A DNA stretch of 64,000 nucleotides from Acidobacteriaceae bacterium TAA 166 (GTDB taxonomy: Bacteria; Acidobacteriota; Terriglobia; Terriglobales; Acidobacteriaceae): NCBI GenBank assembly GCA_000421065.1, contig ATWD01000001.1:4456001-4520000 (forward strand), given 5' to 3'. Of the stretch, positions 1 through 8,456 are shown piece by piece; positions within the stretch are counted from its first letter, which is position 1; every line of letters starts with the position of its first letter. The notes beneath the pieces are model-generated. The model saw only the letters and a program-made list of their open reading frames with translations. It searched no databases and was not told the origin of the DNA. The translations under genes and the position numbers were made by a program.

Positions 1-699
1 GCGCTCGATGTACCAGCGCTCCAGATCGTCTTTATCGGCGTCGAGAAAGATGGAAAAATCGAAGTAATCCGATGCCAGAACCGAGGCGCGTGGCGGAGCC
101 TGCAGCACGTTGAGCCCCTCAAAGATGAGAATATCCGGCTGACGGACGATCTGCTGTCGCCCCGGCACAATGTCGTAGCTCAGGTGGGAGTAGACCGGCG
201 CCTCGATCACGTCTTCTCCCGATTTAACCGCATGCAGAAATCGCAGCAGGATCGGAAGGTCGTAGCTCTCCGGGAAGCCCTTGCGCCGCATCAGCCTCCG
301 CTCCTCGAGCACATGATTGGGCAGGAGAAATCCGTCGGTCGTGATCAGCGAGACGTTCGGCTGTCCCGGCCAGCGCGCCAGCAGCGCCTGCAAGGTGCGG
401 GCAAAGGTGCTCTTGCCCGCTGAGACGCTTCCACTGATGGCGACCACATAGGGCGACCGCTCGTTCTCGCGATTCAGAAACGCGTTCTGAGCCAGCAGCA
501 GCTCCTGCGCGGCCTCGAAGCGAAGCCGTAGCAGCCGTGAGAGCGGAAGATACATCTTCGCCACCTCGGCCAGCGAGAGCTGGTCGCACAGGCCGCGCAG
601 CGAGGCAATATCTTGATCGGTGAGGGGAAGCGAGGAGTCGGGATGAAGCGCCGCCCACTCCTCACGGCTGAACGATCGGAAGGGACTCGAGGTCTTCAT
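1..699 (-). CDS. coaA: Pantothenate kinase type I (CoaA), C-terminus beyond window
   Basis: Phosphorylates pantothenate in the first step of coenzyme A synthesis in the cytoplasm. The 233 visible residues begin MKTSSPFRSF and carry a P-loop GSVSAGKST at about residues 90-98, which is the bacterial type I (CoaA) form rather than CoaX. The last visible residues (WYIER) match the family well before its usual end near 310-320 residues, so about a quarter of the protein is missing at the edge. The ATG at 699 lies 21 bases after the stop of the ABC ATPase gene on the same strand, so the two may be co-transcribed although their functions are unrelated. Confidence 0.93.
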   Translation of the reverse strand, partial: MKTSSPFRSFSREEWAALHPDSSLPLTDQDIASLRGLCDQLSLAEVAKMYLPLSRLLRLRFEAAQELLLAQNAFLNRENERSPYVVAISGSVSAGKSTFARTLQALLARWPGQPNVSLITTDGFLLPNHVLEERRLMRRKGFPESYDLPILLRFLHAVKSGEDVIEAPVYSHLSYDIVPGRQQIVRQPDILIFEGLNVLQAPPRASVLASDYFDFSIFLDADKDDLERWYIER

Positions 700-720
700 G
701 GAGTGGTCTGGCGCCAACGT

Positions 721-1482
721 CTATCTTTCCAGCGAGACGACCGGCCCGTTCACCGGATGACAGAAGACCTTGCCATGGCTGAGCGCGATTCTTCGTTGCG
801 CTAGGGCGGCCATCTCGGGATCGTGCGTGACCATGACGATGGTGTGGCCGGTGGCGTGGAGGCCGCGCAGCAGGTCGGCGACGATCTTCTGGTTGGCGGC
901 ATCGAGATTGCCTGTCGGTTCATCGGCCAGAAGGATGGGGGGATTGTTGATCAGCGCGCGGGCGATGCAGACCCTCTGCTGCTCGCCGCCCGAAAGCTCG
1001 CTGGGAAGATGCTCGGCGCGATGTCCCAGACCGACGCGCTCCAGCGAAGAGCGTGCTTCCTTGGCGTCGGTCATCGAGTGAAAGTACTGAGCCAGCATCA
1101 CGTTCTCAAGCGCCGATAGATAGGGAATCAGATGAAACTGCTGGAAGATGAAGCCGATCTTGTCGGCGCGGAAGCGGTCGAGTTCGGCTGGCGACATGGA
1201 CGAGGTGCTGACTCCGTCGATGACAAGCTCCCCCTGCGTCGGCCGGTCGAGGCAGCCAATCAGGTTGACCAGCGTGCTCTTGCCCGAGCCCGAGGGGCCG
1301 GTAATCGCGACCCACTCCCCGGCAACGATGGAGAACGACGCCTGGTCGAGCGCCCGGACGACTCCGCCATGCCCGGCATACTCCCGCGTCACGCCAATAA
1401 GAGCGATCACCGCGCAGTCCGGACGTGTCCCCTGATCGACCAGATTCTCCATAGCCAGACTCTTTTGTATCACTTCTATCAT
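721..1482 (-). CDS. ABC transporter ATP-binding protein (LolD/MacB-type) of the FTR1 operon
   Basis: Cytoplasmic ATPase for the two FtsX-like permeases encoded just upstream. Visible motifs are Walker A GPSGSGKST (about residues 62-70), the Q-loop IFQQFH, signature LSGGEQQRV and Walker B ILLADEPTGNLD, followed by the switch histidine in VTHD. The start ATG at 1482 overlaps the upstream permease stop by 4 nt (ATGA), which argues for translational coupling; an in-frame ATG at 1452 is the alternative. The sequence is of the lipoprotein/MacB class that pairs with FtsX permeases, not the classical importer class. From context it belongs to a P19/FTR1-like iron system. Confidence 0.92.
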   Translation of the reverse strand: MIEVIQKSLAMENLVDQGTRPDCAVIALIGVTREYAGHGGVVRALDQASFSIVAGEWVAITGPSGSGKSTLVNLIGCLDRPTQGELVIDGVSTSSMSPAELDRFRADKIGFIFQQFHLIPYLSALENVMLAQYFHSMTDAKEARSSLERVGLGHRAEHLPSELSGGEQQRVCIARALINNPPILLADEPTGNLDAANQKIVADLLRGLHATGHTIVMVTHDPEMAALAQRRIALSHGKVFCHPVNGPVVSLER

Positions 1483-2585
1483 TCGCCCTTCAGCAGGGCG
1501 GCGGGCTCGAGCGAACGCAGCACCCGGACCGGAAGCAGTGCCGCCAGCGTGGCAATGACGAGGTTCAGCAGCAGCACCAGCGGCAGCACGCCGATACGCG
1601 GCCACGAGGCGGTATGGAAGTTGATCTTGCCGATGGTCCATGCGGCGGCCGAACCCAGCACATACCCGGCAACGACACCGCCCAGCGCAAGAATCAGCGC
1701 CTCGAAGAGAAACATCGCCATCAGGCTCGACTGTGTCCCTCCCAGCGCCTTCATCAGGGCGAAGTCGCGGCGGCGCTCGAGCACGCTGGCCGAAAGCGTG
1801 GCCAGCACACTGACCGCGACCGTCAGCGCGATCAGCAGCACCGCGCCGTACATCAGCGCATGGGTCTTGTCGACGATGCGGCTCTCGCCTTCGACGAGTT
1901 GGCGCACAGGCTCGACCTTCATCCCCGGCAGAGCCTCGCGCAGCCTCGTGATCGAAGCCTCCACCTCGGAAGCGCCGCCGGGAATCTGAATCTCGATCAC
2001 ACTTGCCTGGGTTCCGGTCCACGCCGAAAATGCAGCCAGGGGGAGATAGATGCGGCTGTCCTCATCGCCGCCGGTGCGCAGCTTGCCGACGCCGCGCAAC
2101 GTCAGCGGGTGTCCGGCGAAGTCCAGCTGCACGCTGTGTTCGTTCGTTACGAACTGCGCCGCGCGCTGACCCAGCAAAGCCACATCGGTCTGGGTGGAAG
2201 AGGGCCACGTATCGACCTGCCACCAGGAATTAAGCTCACGTATTGCGCCAAAATCAGTTCCGGCCACGACCACCGGCGTCCCACGGTCGGTGGTCGCGAC
2301 GGCATATCCGAACTCGGCTATCCGTGCATCGGGGCTCGTTACCAGACCAATCTTTTTGAGCGTGTCAGGGGGGAGCCCATGGGCCTGGTCTGGCGCAGTC
2401 ACGACGACGTTGGCTCCAAAGCTGCGAAACTCGCGATGCAGCTTGGAGTCGAGATCGGCGTAGAGCGTCAGCAGCGCGGTCGCCACCGCCGCCGAGACCG
2501 TCAAGGCGATCAGTGCCGAGAAGCTGCGTGTCCTCCGGTGAATCAGCGAACGGCGCAGGATGGAGCTCATGCTCAGACCGCTCAT
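1479..2585 (-). CDS. FtsX-like ABC permease, second of pair
   Basis: Inner-membrane permease of about 368 residues: one N-terminal membrane segment (SALIALTVSAAVATALLTLY), a large extracytoplasmic domain, then three C-terminal membrane segments ending in the typical 'LEPAALLKGE' tail. It overlaps the preceding permease by 4 nt (ATGA) and the following ATPase by 4 nt. A second in-frame ATG at 2570 is possible. With its neighbour it forms a heterodimeric FtsX-type complex, as in the Campylobacter-type P19/FTR1 iron locus (family knowledge). Transport of iron is inferred only from the adjacent FTR1-like gene. Confidence 0.88.
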   Translation of the reverse strand: MSGLSMSSILRRSLIHRRTRSFSALIALTVSAAVATALLTLYADLDSKLHREFRSFGANVVVTAPDQAHGLPPDTLKKIGLVTSPDARIAEFGYAVATTDRGTPVVVAGTDFGAIRELNSWWQVDTWPSSTQTDVALLGQRAAQFVTNEHSVQLDFAGHPLTLRGVGKLRTGGDEDSRIYLPLAAFSAWTGTQASVIEIQIPGGASEVEASITRLREALPGMKVEPVRQLVEGESRIVDKTHALMYGAVLLIALTVAVSVLATLSASVLERRRDFALMKALGGTQSSLMAMFLFEALILALGGVVAGYVLGSAAAWTIGKINFHTASWPRIGVLPLVLLLNLVIATLAALLPVRVLRSLEPAALLKGE

Positions 2586-3898
2586 GCGCCCGCCCTCAGG
2601 ATCGCCGAGGGATCGGTCGTAAGCGCGCGTCGGATCGCCGGCGTGCTTCCCGCCAGGGCCACCAGAAGAGCCAGCGTCACCACCACGGGAAAGAGCACCG
2701 GAATCAGCAGGGAACCGGCAGAGGCAGGACCCTCGGAGGCAAAGATGCGCGCCCCCAGCCATCCCGCCAGACCGGAGCCCGCGAGGTATCCCAGACCACC
2801 GGCAAAGACGGCGAGCAGACCAGCCTCGGTATAGAAGAGCAGCGCAACGGTCGTCTTGCTGGCGCCGAGCGAGCGCATCAGGCCGATCTCGCCCTGGCGC
2901 TCGAGAATCGCCGTAGCCATCGCCGCGCTGACGGCAAAGCCCGCGGCCAGCAGAGCAGCCGCCGAAATCAGCCACATCAACCCGCTGATCCGCTTCAGCA
3001 CCGTGCCCTCGCTCTGCTCGACCCGGCGCACCTGCTCGGCGCGTGCACCAGGAATGGCCTCGCGGATCTGGTAGGCGATCGAGTTCGCATACGGCCGGCA
3101 ATACCAGATCTCGCGCTGAGCCGGCGAGAGTGTGTCGGGATCTTTGCGGGCGAAGGTGTCTTCGGGCTTGGTGCGGGCCGAGACCTCGACCCGTCGCACC
3201 GCGTCAGGAGTTCCAGCGATCTGCTGCGCTGCGTTGAGCGGCAGCAGCAGCTGGTTGTCCGTATCGTCGCCCGCGGAGACAATGCCCGTAATGCGCAGAG
3301 ACCGTGACGCGGTATTGCCACCTGCGTTCGTCTGGATAACCGTACCGGGCGTCAAATGCAGATGCGATGCCAGCACGGTCCCGGCCACGGCCTCAGAGCC
3401 GGTGTCGGTGGTCGCCTCTTCCTTCGGCCAGGAGCCCTGAATCTTCCACCATGGATGCATCGCGGCGGTCCCGGTCTTCAGCGCATCTGCCTTGCCGAGA
3501 AAATGATCGAACCACAACCCCGTCGCTGCGGCGTCCACACTCATGCCGGATGCAGTCTTCCCCACCACCCGAATCGGGAGCTCCGGACTGACCCCGGTGA
3601 TGTTATTGGCCCAGAAGATTCCGCGTAGCTTCGCGAGATCGCTCTCGTGCAGGAGAGCTCCTCCCGAGACCGGCTTCACATCCACGCCTCCAACCTTTAC
3701 CTCCAGCTGATCGGCGGCAGGGTAGACGACGATATTTGCGCCATAGACCGCAAGCTCCTGATGGATGCGGTCCCCGATCGTCGTCGCCAGGGCCAGCATG
3801 GCGGTCACGGCCGTCGTTCCCAGCAGGATCGCAAGACCCGCTAGCAGCTTGCGGCGACGCTGGCGGCGGAAGCTCTCCATCAGAAGGCGGAAGAACAT
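2582..3898 (-). CDS. FtsX-like ABC permease, first of pair
   Basis: A 438-residue inner-membrane protein with an N-terminal membrane segment after a basic leader (MFFRLLMESFRRQRRRK), a MacB-like periplasmic core of about 250 residues, and three C-terminal membrane segments. The C-terminal FtsX core carries a GEIGLMRSLGAS motif, typical of the family. It begins 9 bases downstream of the FTR1-like gene, so the four genes read as one operon. The two permeases are clearly different in sequence from each other, which suggests a heterodimer. Confidence 0.88.
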   Translation of the reverse strand: MFFRLLMESFRRQRRRKLLAGLAILLGTTAVTAMLALATTIGDRIHQELAVYGANIVVYPAADQLEVKVGGVDVKPVSGGALLHESDLAKLRGIFWANNITGVSPELPIRVVGKTASGMSVDAAATGLWFDHFLGKADALKTGTAAMHPWWKIQGSWPKEEATTDTGSEAVAGTVLASHLHLTPGTVIQTNAGGNTASRSLRITGIVSAGDDTDNQLLLPLNAAQQIAGTPDAVRRVEVSARTKPEDTFARKDPDTLSPAQREIWYCRPYANSIAYQIREAIPGARAEQVRRVEQSEGTVLKRISGLMWLISAAALLAAGFAVSAAMATAILERQGEIGLMRSLGASKTTVALLFYTEAGLLAVFAGGLGYLAGSGLAGWLGARIFASEGPASAGSLLIPVLFPVVVTLALLVALAGSTPAIRRALTTDPSAILRAGA

Positions 3899-3907
3899 TG
3901 TTCGCTC

Positions 3908-5179
3908 CTAGCGTTCGAAGACCGAGACCAGTGTCTTGAGATCGGCGGACTGAATCGTGACCTGCCCTCCCGCAACCGTGCTCTTCAGCGGAATCGGATT
4001 GCATCCGCCCGGCTGCCCCATCGAGGCGGCATTCAGCGGCGACGCGCACATCTTGCAGGTGATGCCCTGGCTGCCAATGTAGAACCCCACCGGGCCGCAG
4101 ATGCGGCAGGCGTCGCCGACCGAGACGATGTTGCCGTCCGGCTTCTTGAACAACAGGAAACGCACCTCGACATCGCCGCCCTTGCCGTCCTCGACATGGA
4201 CACCGTAACGGTGCAGCTTCTCGTCGTTGATCTCCGCCGCCGGAACCGCGACCTGGCTGCCGACCAGCGTAACCGCCGTGGTGGGCGAGAGAGCCGTGGT
4301 GCTCTTGGCGTAGATAAACTCGGCGGTCGAGAGAAAGATGAACAGGAAGCTGGTCACGACCACCGCGTTCATCCACATCTTCTCGCGGCGCTGGGTCCAC
4401 TCGGCGCGGCGCTTGTCGGCGGCAGTGGCGTTGGCCGCGAGCGCAATCGGTGCCCTGCGGCGATATTCCATCAGGATCATCAGCCCGGCCAGCGCCAGCA
4501 TGGTGACGAAGAAGAAGAGATCGTTGCGGACGATCGGACCGATGAACCGCATTTCCGCCTGGCTCGAGGGAAGCACGCCGTTCTCGCTCAGCTCATGCAG
4601 TCCGCTGACGATCAGCTGGAAGGCGACGAAGTAAAGAATGACCGTGGTGACGCGGAAGAAGCGTTGCAGGTTGATCTTGACGCTGCCGCGAATAAACAGA
4701 ACTCCGAAGACCACCGCGACCGCGATTCCCAGCAGGGTTCCGGTAAAGCTCAACAGCTCGGTGGAGTTGAGGGTCACGGCGGAGAGGATCAGGACCGTCT
4801 CGACGCCCTCGCGAAGCACCAGCAGAAAGACAAAGAAGAAGAGGCCGATCTTTGAGACGTTATTCCCGGCGTACTGCGCGACCTTCTGTTCGATATCGGA
4901 GCGCATGCTGCGCGCGGCCTTGTGCATGAACCAGATCATGCTAACGACGAAGAAGGCGGCGACCAGCATCACCCACCCCTCGAAGATGTCGCTGTTGTAC
5001 TGGGTGCGGGCCAGAACGATGGCCCCTGCGACGCTGGCGGCGATGGCCGAGCCAAGCGCCCAGAAGACCGTTTTCTTCAACTCGGAGCGGCCGATCTTGG
5101 TCAGGTAGGCGAAGACGATCCCAACGATCAGCGAAGCCTCCACGCCCTCGCGCAGAGTAATGATAAAGGCCTGCAACAT
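3908..5179 (-). CDS. FTR1-family iron permease fused to DUF2318 (Fe-S membrane) domain
   Basis: High-affinity iron permease-like membrane protein of 423 residues. Two REGxE iron-binding motifs are visible: LREGVEASL near residue 9 and VLREGVETVL near residue 118, each in a membrane helix. After about seven membrane segments the last ~110 residues form a DUF2318-type domain with CRIC and CKMC pairs that could bind metal or a redox cofactor. In Campylobacter-type P19 loci the FTR1 and DUF2318 functions are separate genes beside FtsX permeases and an ATPase; here they are one polypeptide and no P19 gene is seen. The ATG at 5179 was chosen because the protein then starts directly with the first FTR1 helix. 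Confidence 0.88.
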   Translation of the reverse strand: MLQAFIITLREGVEASLIVGIVFAYLTKIGRSELKKTVFWALGSAIAASVAGAIVLARTQYNSDIFEGWVMLVAAFFVVSMIWFMHKAARSMRSDIEQKVAQYAGNNVSKIGLFFFVFLLVLREGVETVLILSAVTLNSTELLSFTGTLLGIAVAVVFGVLFIRGSVKINLQRFFRVTTVILYFVAFQLIVSGLHELSENGVLPSSQAEMRFIGPIVRNDLFFFVTMLALAGLMILMEYRRRAPIALAANATAADKRRAEWTQRREKMWMNAVVVTSFLFIFLSTAEFIYAKSTTALSPTTAVTLVGSQVAVPAAEINDEKLHRYGVHVEDGKGGDVEVRFLLFKKPDGNIVSVGDACRICGPVGFYIGSQGITCKMCASPLNAASMGQPGGCNPIPLKSTVAGGQVTIQSADLKTLVSVFER

Positions 5180-5278
5180 AAGGTGGTTCTCTCTCCCCAG
5201 AAGGGCCCACCGCGAAGCTCTCGATGCGAACCCTGCCCATCCATGCAAGCGTCTGCAATAGATCGCTTCTGCTCTTCC

Positions 5279-5307
5279 AGTGTAAGGAGGACCAATTTGG
5301 TCGTCAA
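5279..5307 (-). promoter_or_regulatory. Probable sigma70 promoter of the FTR1 operon with a palindrome in the spacer
   Basis: On the minus strand TTGACG (5307-5302) is followed after exactly 17 bases by TACACT (5284-5279), 4/6 to the -10 consensus. A perfect palindrome GACCAA-T-TTGGTC (5290-5302) overlaps the spacer and the edge of the -35 box, the right place for a repressor. An iron-responsive regulator is a reasonable guess; the palindrome is not a Fur box that I recognise. Confidence 0.55.
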
Positions 5308-5453
5308 TTGTTGAGAGTCGATCTTCGGACATGAAGCCAAGACCTCTCCCTGCCGGAAACGAGCAGACACCCGCTCAACGCTCTTGACTGAGCTTGCGGA
5401 ACAGAAAAGTCTTCGTGAGATGTCTTCTACAAAATATGGCGGGAAGGAAGAGA

Positions 5454-5530
5454 TGGTGCGCCCGGAGTGATTCGAACACCCGACCTACTGGTTCGTAGCC
5501 AGTTGCTCTATCCAGCTGAGCTACGGGCGC
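5454..5530 (-). tRNA. tRNA-Arg (anticodon ACG)
   Basis: Reading the minus strand gives a complete cloverleaf: acceptor GCGCCCG paired with CGGGCGC, D-arm with AGCTCAGCTGGATAGAGC, anticodon stem ACTGG/CCAGT around loop CTACGAA (ACG, read as ICG after deamination), and TTCGAAT in the T-loop. The CCA end is encoded (5454-5456). It lies between the FTR1 operon and the HxlR gene. Confidence 0.96.
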
Positions 5531-5586
5531 ACATTGCGTTGACTGCAACTTGGTTAGAATATCGGACTTTTTACCGGAGAGCAACC

Positions 5587-6015
5587 TTACCGCGGCGGAA
5601 AATCCGGCTTCCTCTGCGATCTTTCGCGGAACTCCTGGCGTGATCGCGCGACCTCGTCGTAGTGTTTTTCGGCCCACATCCAGACACCGCAAAACGCCTC
5701 GCTCAGGCTATGGCCGAGCGAGGTCAGGCTGTACTCCACGTGTGGTGGGATGACCGGGTGAACCGTCCGGATCACCAGCCCATCGCTCTCCATCTGGCGC
5801 AGGGTCTTGGTCAGCATCTTCTGGCTCACCCCTTCGACGAGCTCTCCCAGCCGGGTGAAACGAACCGTGCCATGCTCCTCCAGAACCTCGAGCACCAGCA
5901 TGGTCCACTTATCGGCGACCCGTTCGATGATCTCGCACACCAGTGCCTCGATCCTGGGATCAATCTCCTTGGGGATCTCGTGCGGCTTGGGCGGATAAGA
6001 CAGGGGCTCGATCAT
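5587..6015 (-). CDS. HxlR-family winged-helix transcriptional regulator
   Basis: Cytoplasmic DNA-binding regulator of 142 residues. The HxlR signature is clear: DKWTMLVLEVL at the start of the winged helix, then FTRLGELVEGVSQKMLTKTLRQME, which is the recognition helix region, and a C-terminal 'YSLTSLGHSL' wing. These proteins usually bind as dimers to short palindromes and respond to electrophiles or aldehydes. The gene is divergent from an SDR gene with a 93-base gap containing a palindrome, so regulation of both genes by this protein is likely. Confidence 0.93.
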   Translation of the reverse strand: MIEPLSYPPKPHEIPKEIDPRIEALVCEIIERVADKWTMLVLEVLEEHGTVRFTRLGELVEGVSQKMLTKTLRQMESDGLVIRTVHPVIPPHVEYSLTSLGHSLSEAFCGVWMWAEKHYDEVARSRQEFRERSQRKPDFPPR

Positions 6016-6058
6016 TGGGTCACTCTCCAGGGGGTAAGTATAAAACTTTCAGGTGCCT

Positions 6059-6075
6059 ACTTCCCAAAGGGAAGT
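6059..6075. promoter_or_regulatory. Palindrome in the hxlR/SDR divergent gap (candidate operator)
   Basis: ACTTCCC-AAA-GGGAAGT is a perfect inverted repeat with 7-bp arms and a 3-bp centre, placed 34 bases before the SDR start and 44 bases before the HxlR start. Position and symmetry fit an HxlR operator; binding is inferred. Confidence 0.5.
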
Positions 6076-6108
6076 GATCCTCCTACTATCTTCTTCGGAG
6101 GAACAGAA

Positions 6109-6882
6109 ATGAATCTCTCAGGAAATACGATTCTCATCACCGGCGGCGGGTCCGGTATCGGCCGCGCCCTCGCCGAAGAGTTCCATAAACAGGGCAATCA
6201 GGTGGTGATTGCCGGACGCCGCCAACAGGTCCTCGACGAGACCGTGGCCGCCAATCCCGGCATGGCCTCGGTGGTAGTCGATATCGAGAGCAACGAAGGA
6301 ATCCGTACCTTTGCCACCCGTCTCGAGAAGGAGTTCCCGCAGCTCAACGTCGTGATCCACAATGCGGGGATCATGCGTCCGGAGAATCTTCTGGAGAATA
6401 CGGACGATCTGAGCGCCATCGACGCCACCGTCACCACTAATCTGCTCGGTCCTCTGCGGCTGACGGCCGCGCTCCTGCCCTTGCTGCGCAAGCAGGCGAA
6501 GGCGACAGTGATGACCGTGAGTTCGGGGCTGGCGTTCATCCCGTTGTCGCTCACGCCCACCTACTGCGCCACCAAGGCCGCGATCCATTCGTATTCCCAA
6601 TCGCTGCGCTATCAGCTGCGGGAGACGGGAGTCGAGGTTATCGAGCTGGTCCCGCCATACGTCCAGACCGAGCTGATGGGCAGCGCCCAGGCCAGCGACC
6701 CCCGCGCCATGCCTCTCAAGGAGTTCATCGACGAGATCTTCGCTCTGCTCAAAGCGAATCCCAACGCGACTGAGATTCTGGTGGAGCGGGTCAAGCCGCT
6801 GCGGTTCGCAGAGCTGAATGGGGTGGAGAGGTACCAGGAGTTCTTCCAGAGCTTCAATCAGGCCCAGGCCGCTCCGCACTAA
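6109..6882 (+). CDS. Short-chain dehydrogenase/reductase (DltE-like)
   Basis: NAD(P)-dependent oxidoreductase of 257 residues with a classical SDR layout: TGGGSGIG nucleotide-binding motif near residue 12, NAG in 'VIHNAGIMRPE', catalytic Ser region 'MTVSSGLAFIPL', then YCATK (Tyr/Lys pair). The ATG at 6109 has a good GGAGG upstream (6097-6102). The long open frame upstream of this ATG is antisense to HxlR and is not coding. The gene is divergent from an HxlR regulator, a common arrangement for stress- or aldehyde-inducible oxidoreductases. The substrate is not known. Confidence 0.9.
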   Translation: MNLSGNTILITGGGSGIGRALAEEFHKQGNQVVIAGRRQQVLDETVAANPGMASVVVDIESNEGIRTFATRLEKEFPQLNVVIHNAGIMRPENLLENTDDLSAIDATVTTNLLGPLRLTAALLPLLRKQAKATVMTVSSGLAFIPLSLTPTYCATKAAIHSYSQSLRYQLRETGVEVIELVPPYVQTELMGSAQASDPRAMPLKEFIDEIFALLKANPNATEILVERVKPLRFAELNGVERYQEFFQSFNQAQAAPH

Positions 6883-6884
6883 AA

Positions 6885-6940
6885 GGCAGCGCTGCCGCGC
6901 GGGCCCACGCGTAATGGGCCCGGCCGGCAGGCCATTGTCT
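6885..6940. repeat. Intergenic palindromic element, copy 1 (short form)
   Basis: Carries the left end (GGCAGCGCTGCCGCGCGGGC) joined almost directly to the right end (GTAATGGGCCCGGCCGGCAG) with the inner modules missing. It lies 3 bases after the SDR stop and before the second tRNA-Arg. Confidence 0.8.
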
Positions 6941-6958
6941 GCATAGGAATGAGAGAGA

Positions 6959-7035
6959 TGGTGCGCCCGGAGAGATTCGAACTCCCGACCTACTGGTTCG
7001 AAGCCAGTTGCTCTATCCAGCTGAGCTACAGGCGC
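6959..7035 (-). tRNA. tRNA-Arg (anticodon TCG)
   Basis: Minus-strand cloverleaf with acceptor GCGCCTG/CGGGCGC (one U-G pair), anticodon stem ACTGG/CCAGT around CTTCGAA (TCG), TTCGAAT in the T-loop and an encoded CCA (6959-6961). It differs from the other tRNA-Arg at few positions, chiefly the anticodon and one acceptor pair, so the two are recent paralogues. Confidence 0.95.
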
Positions 7036-7045
7036 ACAGGAAAAC

Positions 7046-7330
7046 TTACTTCGCCGGCACCGCGGCGGCGGGAGCTTCAGCGGGTGGCGGAGGCTCCGGA
7101 ATCGTGAACAGCGTAACCCTCTCGACGATATCCAGACCGGCGCGGCGAAGAAGCTGATGAATCACCGGCTCGTTCAGCCGCGTAGCATCGTACTCCACCC
7201 GAACCGTCTTCTCCCGCTCGTCCACGGCGAGGGCGCGGACGCCATACACCTCGCGAACCCGGGCCAGGGCTAGCATACTTGCCTCCGTCGGCGGTACGCC
7301 GTAGCGATAAAGAACGTCAAGCTGTGTCAT
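7046..7330 (-). CDS. Small conserved-looking protein, ferredoxin-like/HMA-like fold suspected
   Basis: A 94-residue cytoplasmic protein starting MTQLDVLYRYG, with a pattern of two beta-alpha-beta units ('VREVYGVRALAVDEREKTVRVEYDA') that resembles heavy-metal-associated or BON-like folds but lacks the CxxC metal motif. The C-terminus is a Pro/Ala-rich tail. An ATG at 7342 would add four residues; AAGGGG lies very close to the 7330 ATG, so the start is uncertain. It is 27 bases downstream of the aldo/keto reductase on the same strand. No function can be assigned. Confidence 0.6.
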   Translation of the reverse strand: MTQLDVLYRYGVPPTEASMLALARVREVYGVRALAVDEREKTVRVEYDATRLNEPVIHQLLRRAGLDIVERVTLFTIPEPPPPAEAPAAAVPAK

Positions 7331-7357
7331 GCCCCTTATCATACCAGCCGCTGAACG

Positions 7358-8392
7358 CTACCCCAGCCACTTAGGATTCTGGGCGGTTCCATCGAAGTGA
7401 CTGGTGGTCTTGAACAGCTCGAACCGGCCCTCGCTGGCCGCATCCCTGGTGCGGGCGAGCAGGGCCGTCACCTGCGGCTCCGTCAGCGGCTTGAAGGTCT
7501 TTGCCGCGGTCAGGGCCTGGTTGAGAATCTCTGGCGAATCGATTCCCGTAATCACGACCGAGACCGGCTGGGTCAGGCCGTAGTGCAGAGCCTCGAGTGG
7601 CTCGACAGTCTTACTCTCGAGGATGAACTTGTCCCCAAAAGTCTTCATCGCCAGGACACCGATGCCCCGCTTGATCGCGACCGGCAGAACCTCTTTGGTG
7701 AACGAGCGGAAGTGCGCGTCCATCACGTTGACCGGCATCTGCACCGTATCGAAGTGGAAGTTATGCTTCTGCGCCATCTCCAGCATGCGCAGGTGCACGG
7801 CCGGGTCCTTGTGTCCGGTAAAGCCGATGTAGCGAATCTTTCCGGCCTCGCGTGCCGCGACTGCGGCTTCGAGGGCGCCCCCAGGAGCGAAGATCCGATC
7901 CGGATCTTCCATGCGAATAATCTCGTGGAACTGCACCAGGTCGATCCTGTCCGTCTGGAGCCGGCCCAGCGACTGCTCCAGCTGAAGGTTGTAGGCCTCC
8001 TTGGTGCGGCCGTCCATCTTGGTCATCAGGAAGACCTTCTGGCGATAGCCGTCGCGCAGCGCCTGTCCCATGCGGACCTCGGCGATCCCATCGCCATAAT
8101 CCCAGCAGTTATCGAGGAAGGTGATGCCGCTGTCGATGGCGGAGCGAACGAGCTTCACCTTGCTGTCGGCCTGTCCATTGCTCAGGTGAGCGCCTCCCAG
8201 GCCGATGGCCGAGACGCGCTCGCCGGTGGTCCCCAGGTTGCGGTAGATCATCCCCGGAGCCTCAGGACGGCTGGTAGGAGCCTGTGCAGGCGTTTGAGCT
8301 GCGGCTGAACCGGTTTCGGCTGCGGCTGCCCCGGTAAGCGAGGCGGCAAGCCCGGTAGCGCTGGCGGATCTCAGAAAGTCGCGACGGTCCAT
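7358..8392 (-). CDS. Aldo/keto reductase with Tat signal
   Basis: NAD(P)H-dependent oxidoreductase of 344 residues. The N-terminus MDRRDFLRSASATG is a twin-arginine signal, so the folded enzyme is probably exported. After a Pro/Ala linker the AKR barrel begins (MIYRNLGTTGERVSAIGLGG) with the conserved Asp and Tyr in 'FLDNCWDYGDG' and the Lys in 'FLMTKMDGR'. A TTG at 8455 could extend it, but that would bury the Tat motif. It is 64 bases downstream of larB on the same strand, so it may be the last gene of the nickel-cofactor operon. Confidence 0.9.
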   Translation of the reverse strand: MDRRDFLRSASATGLAASLTGAAAAETGSAAAQTPAQAPTSRPEAPGMIYRNLGTTGERVSAIGLGGAHLSNGQADSKVKLVRSAIDSGITFLDNCWDYGDGIAEVRMGQALRDGYRQKVFLMTKMDGRTKEAYNLQLEQSLGRLQTDRIDLVQFHEIIRMEDPDRIFAPGGALEAAVAAREAGKIRYIGFTGHKDPAVHLRMLEMAQKHNFHFDTVQMPVNVMDAHFRSFTKEVLPVAIKRGIGVLAMKTFGDKFILESKTVEPLEALHYGLTQPVSVVITGIDSPEILNQALTAAKTFKPLTEPQVTALLARTRDAASEGRFELFKTTSHFDGTAQNPKWLG

Positions 8393-8456
8393 AGGGAGTT
8401 GGATGCCTCCAGGGGAAGAAGCGTCGTTTCCCTTAGGCCAGGCGGGCTGGATCAAC

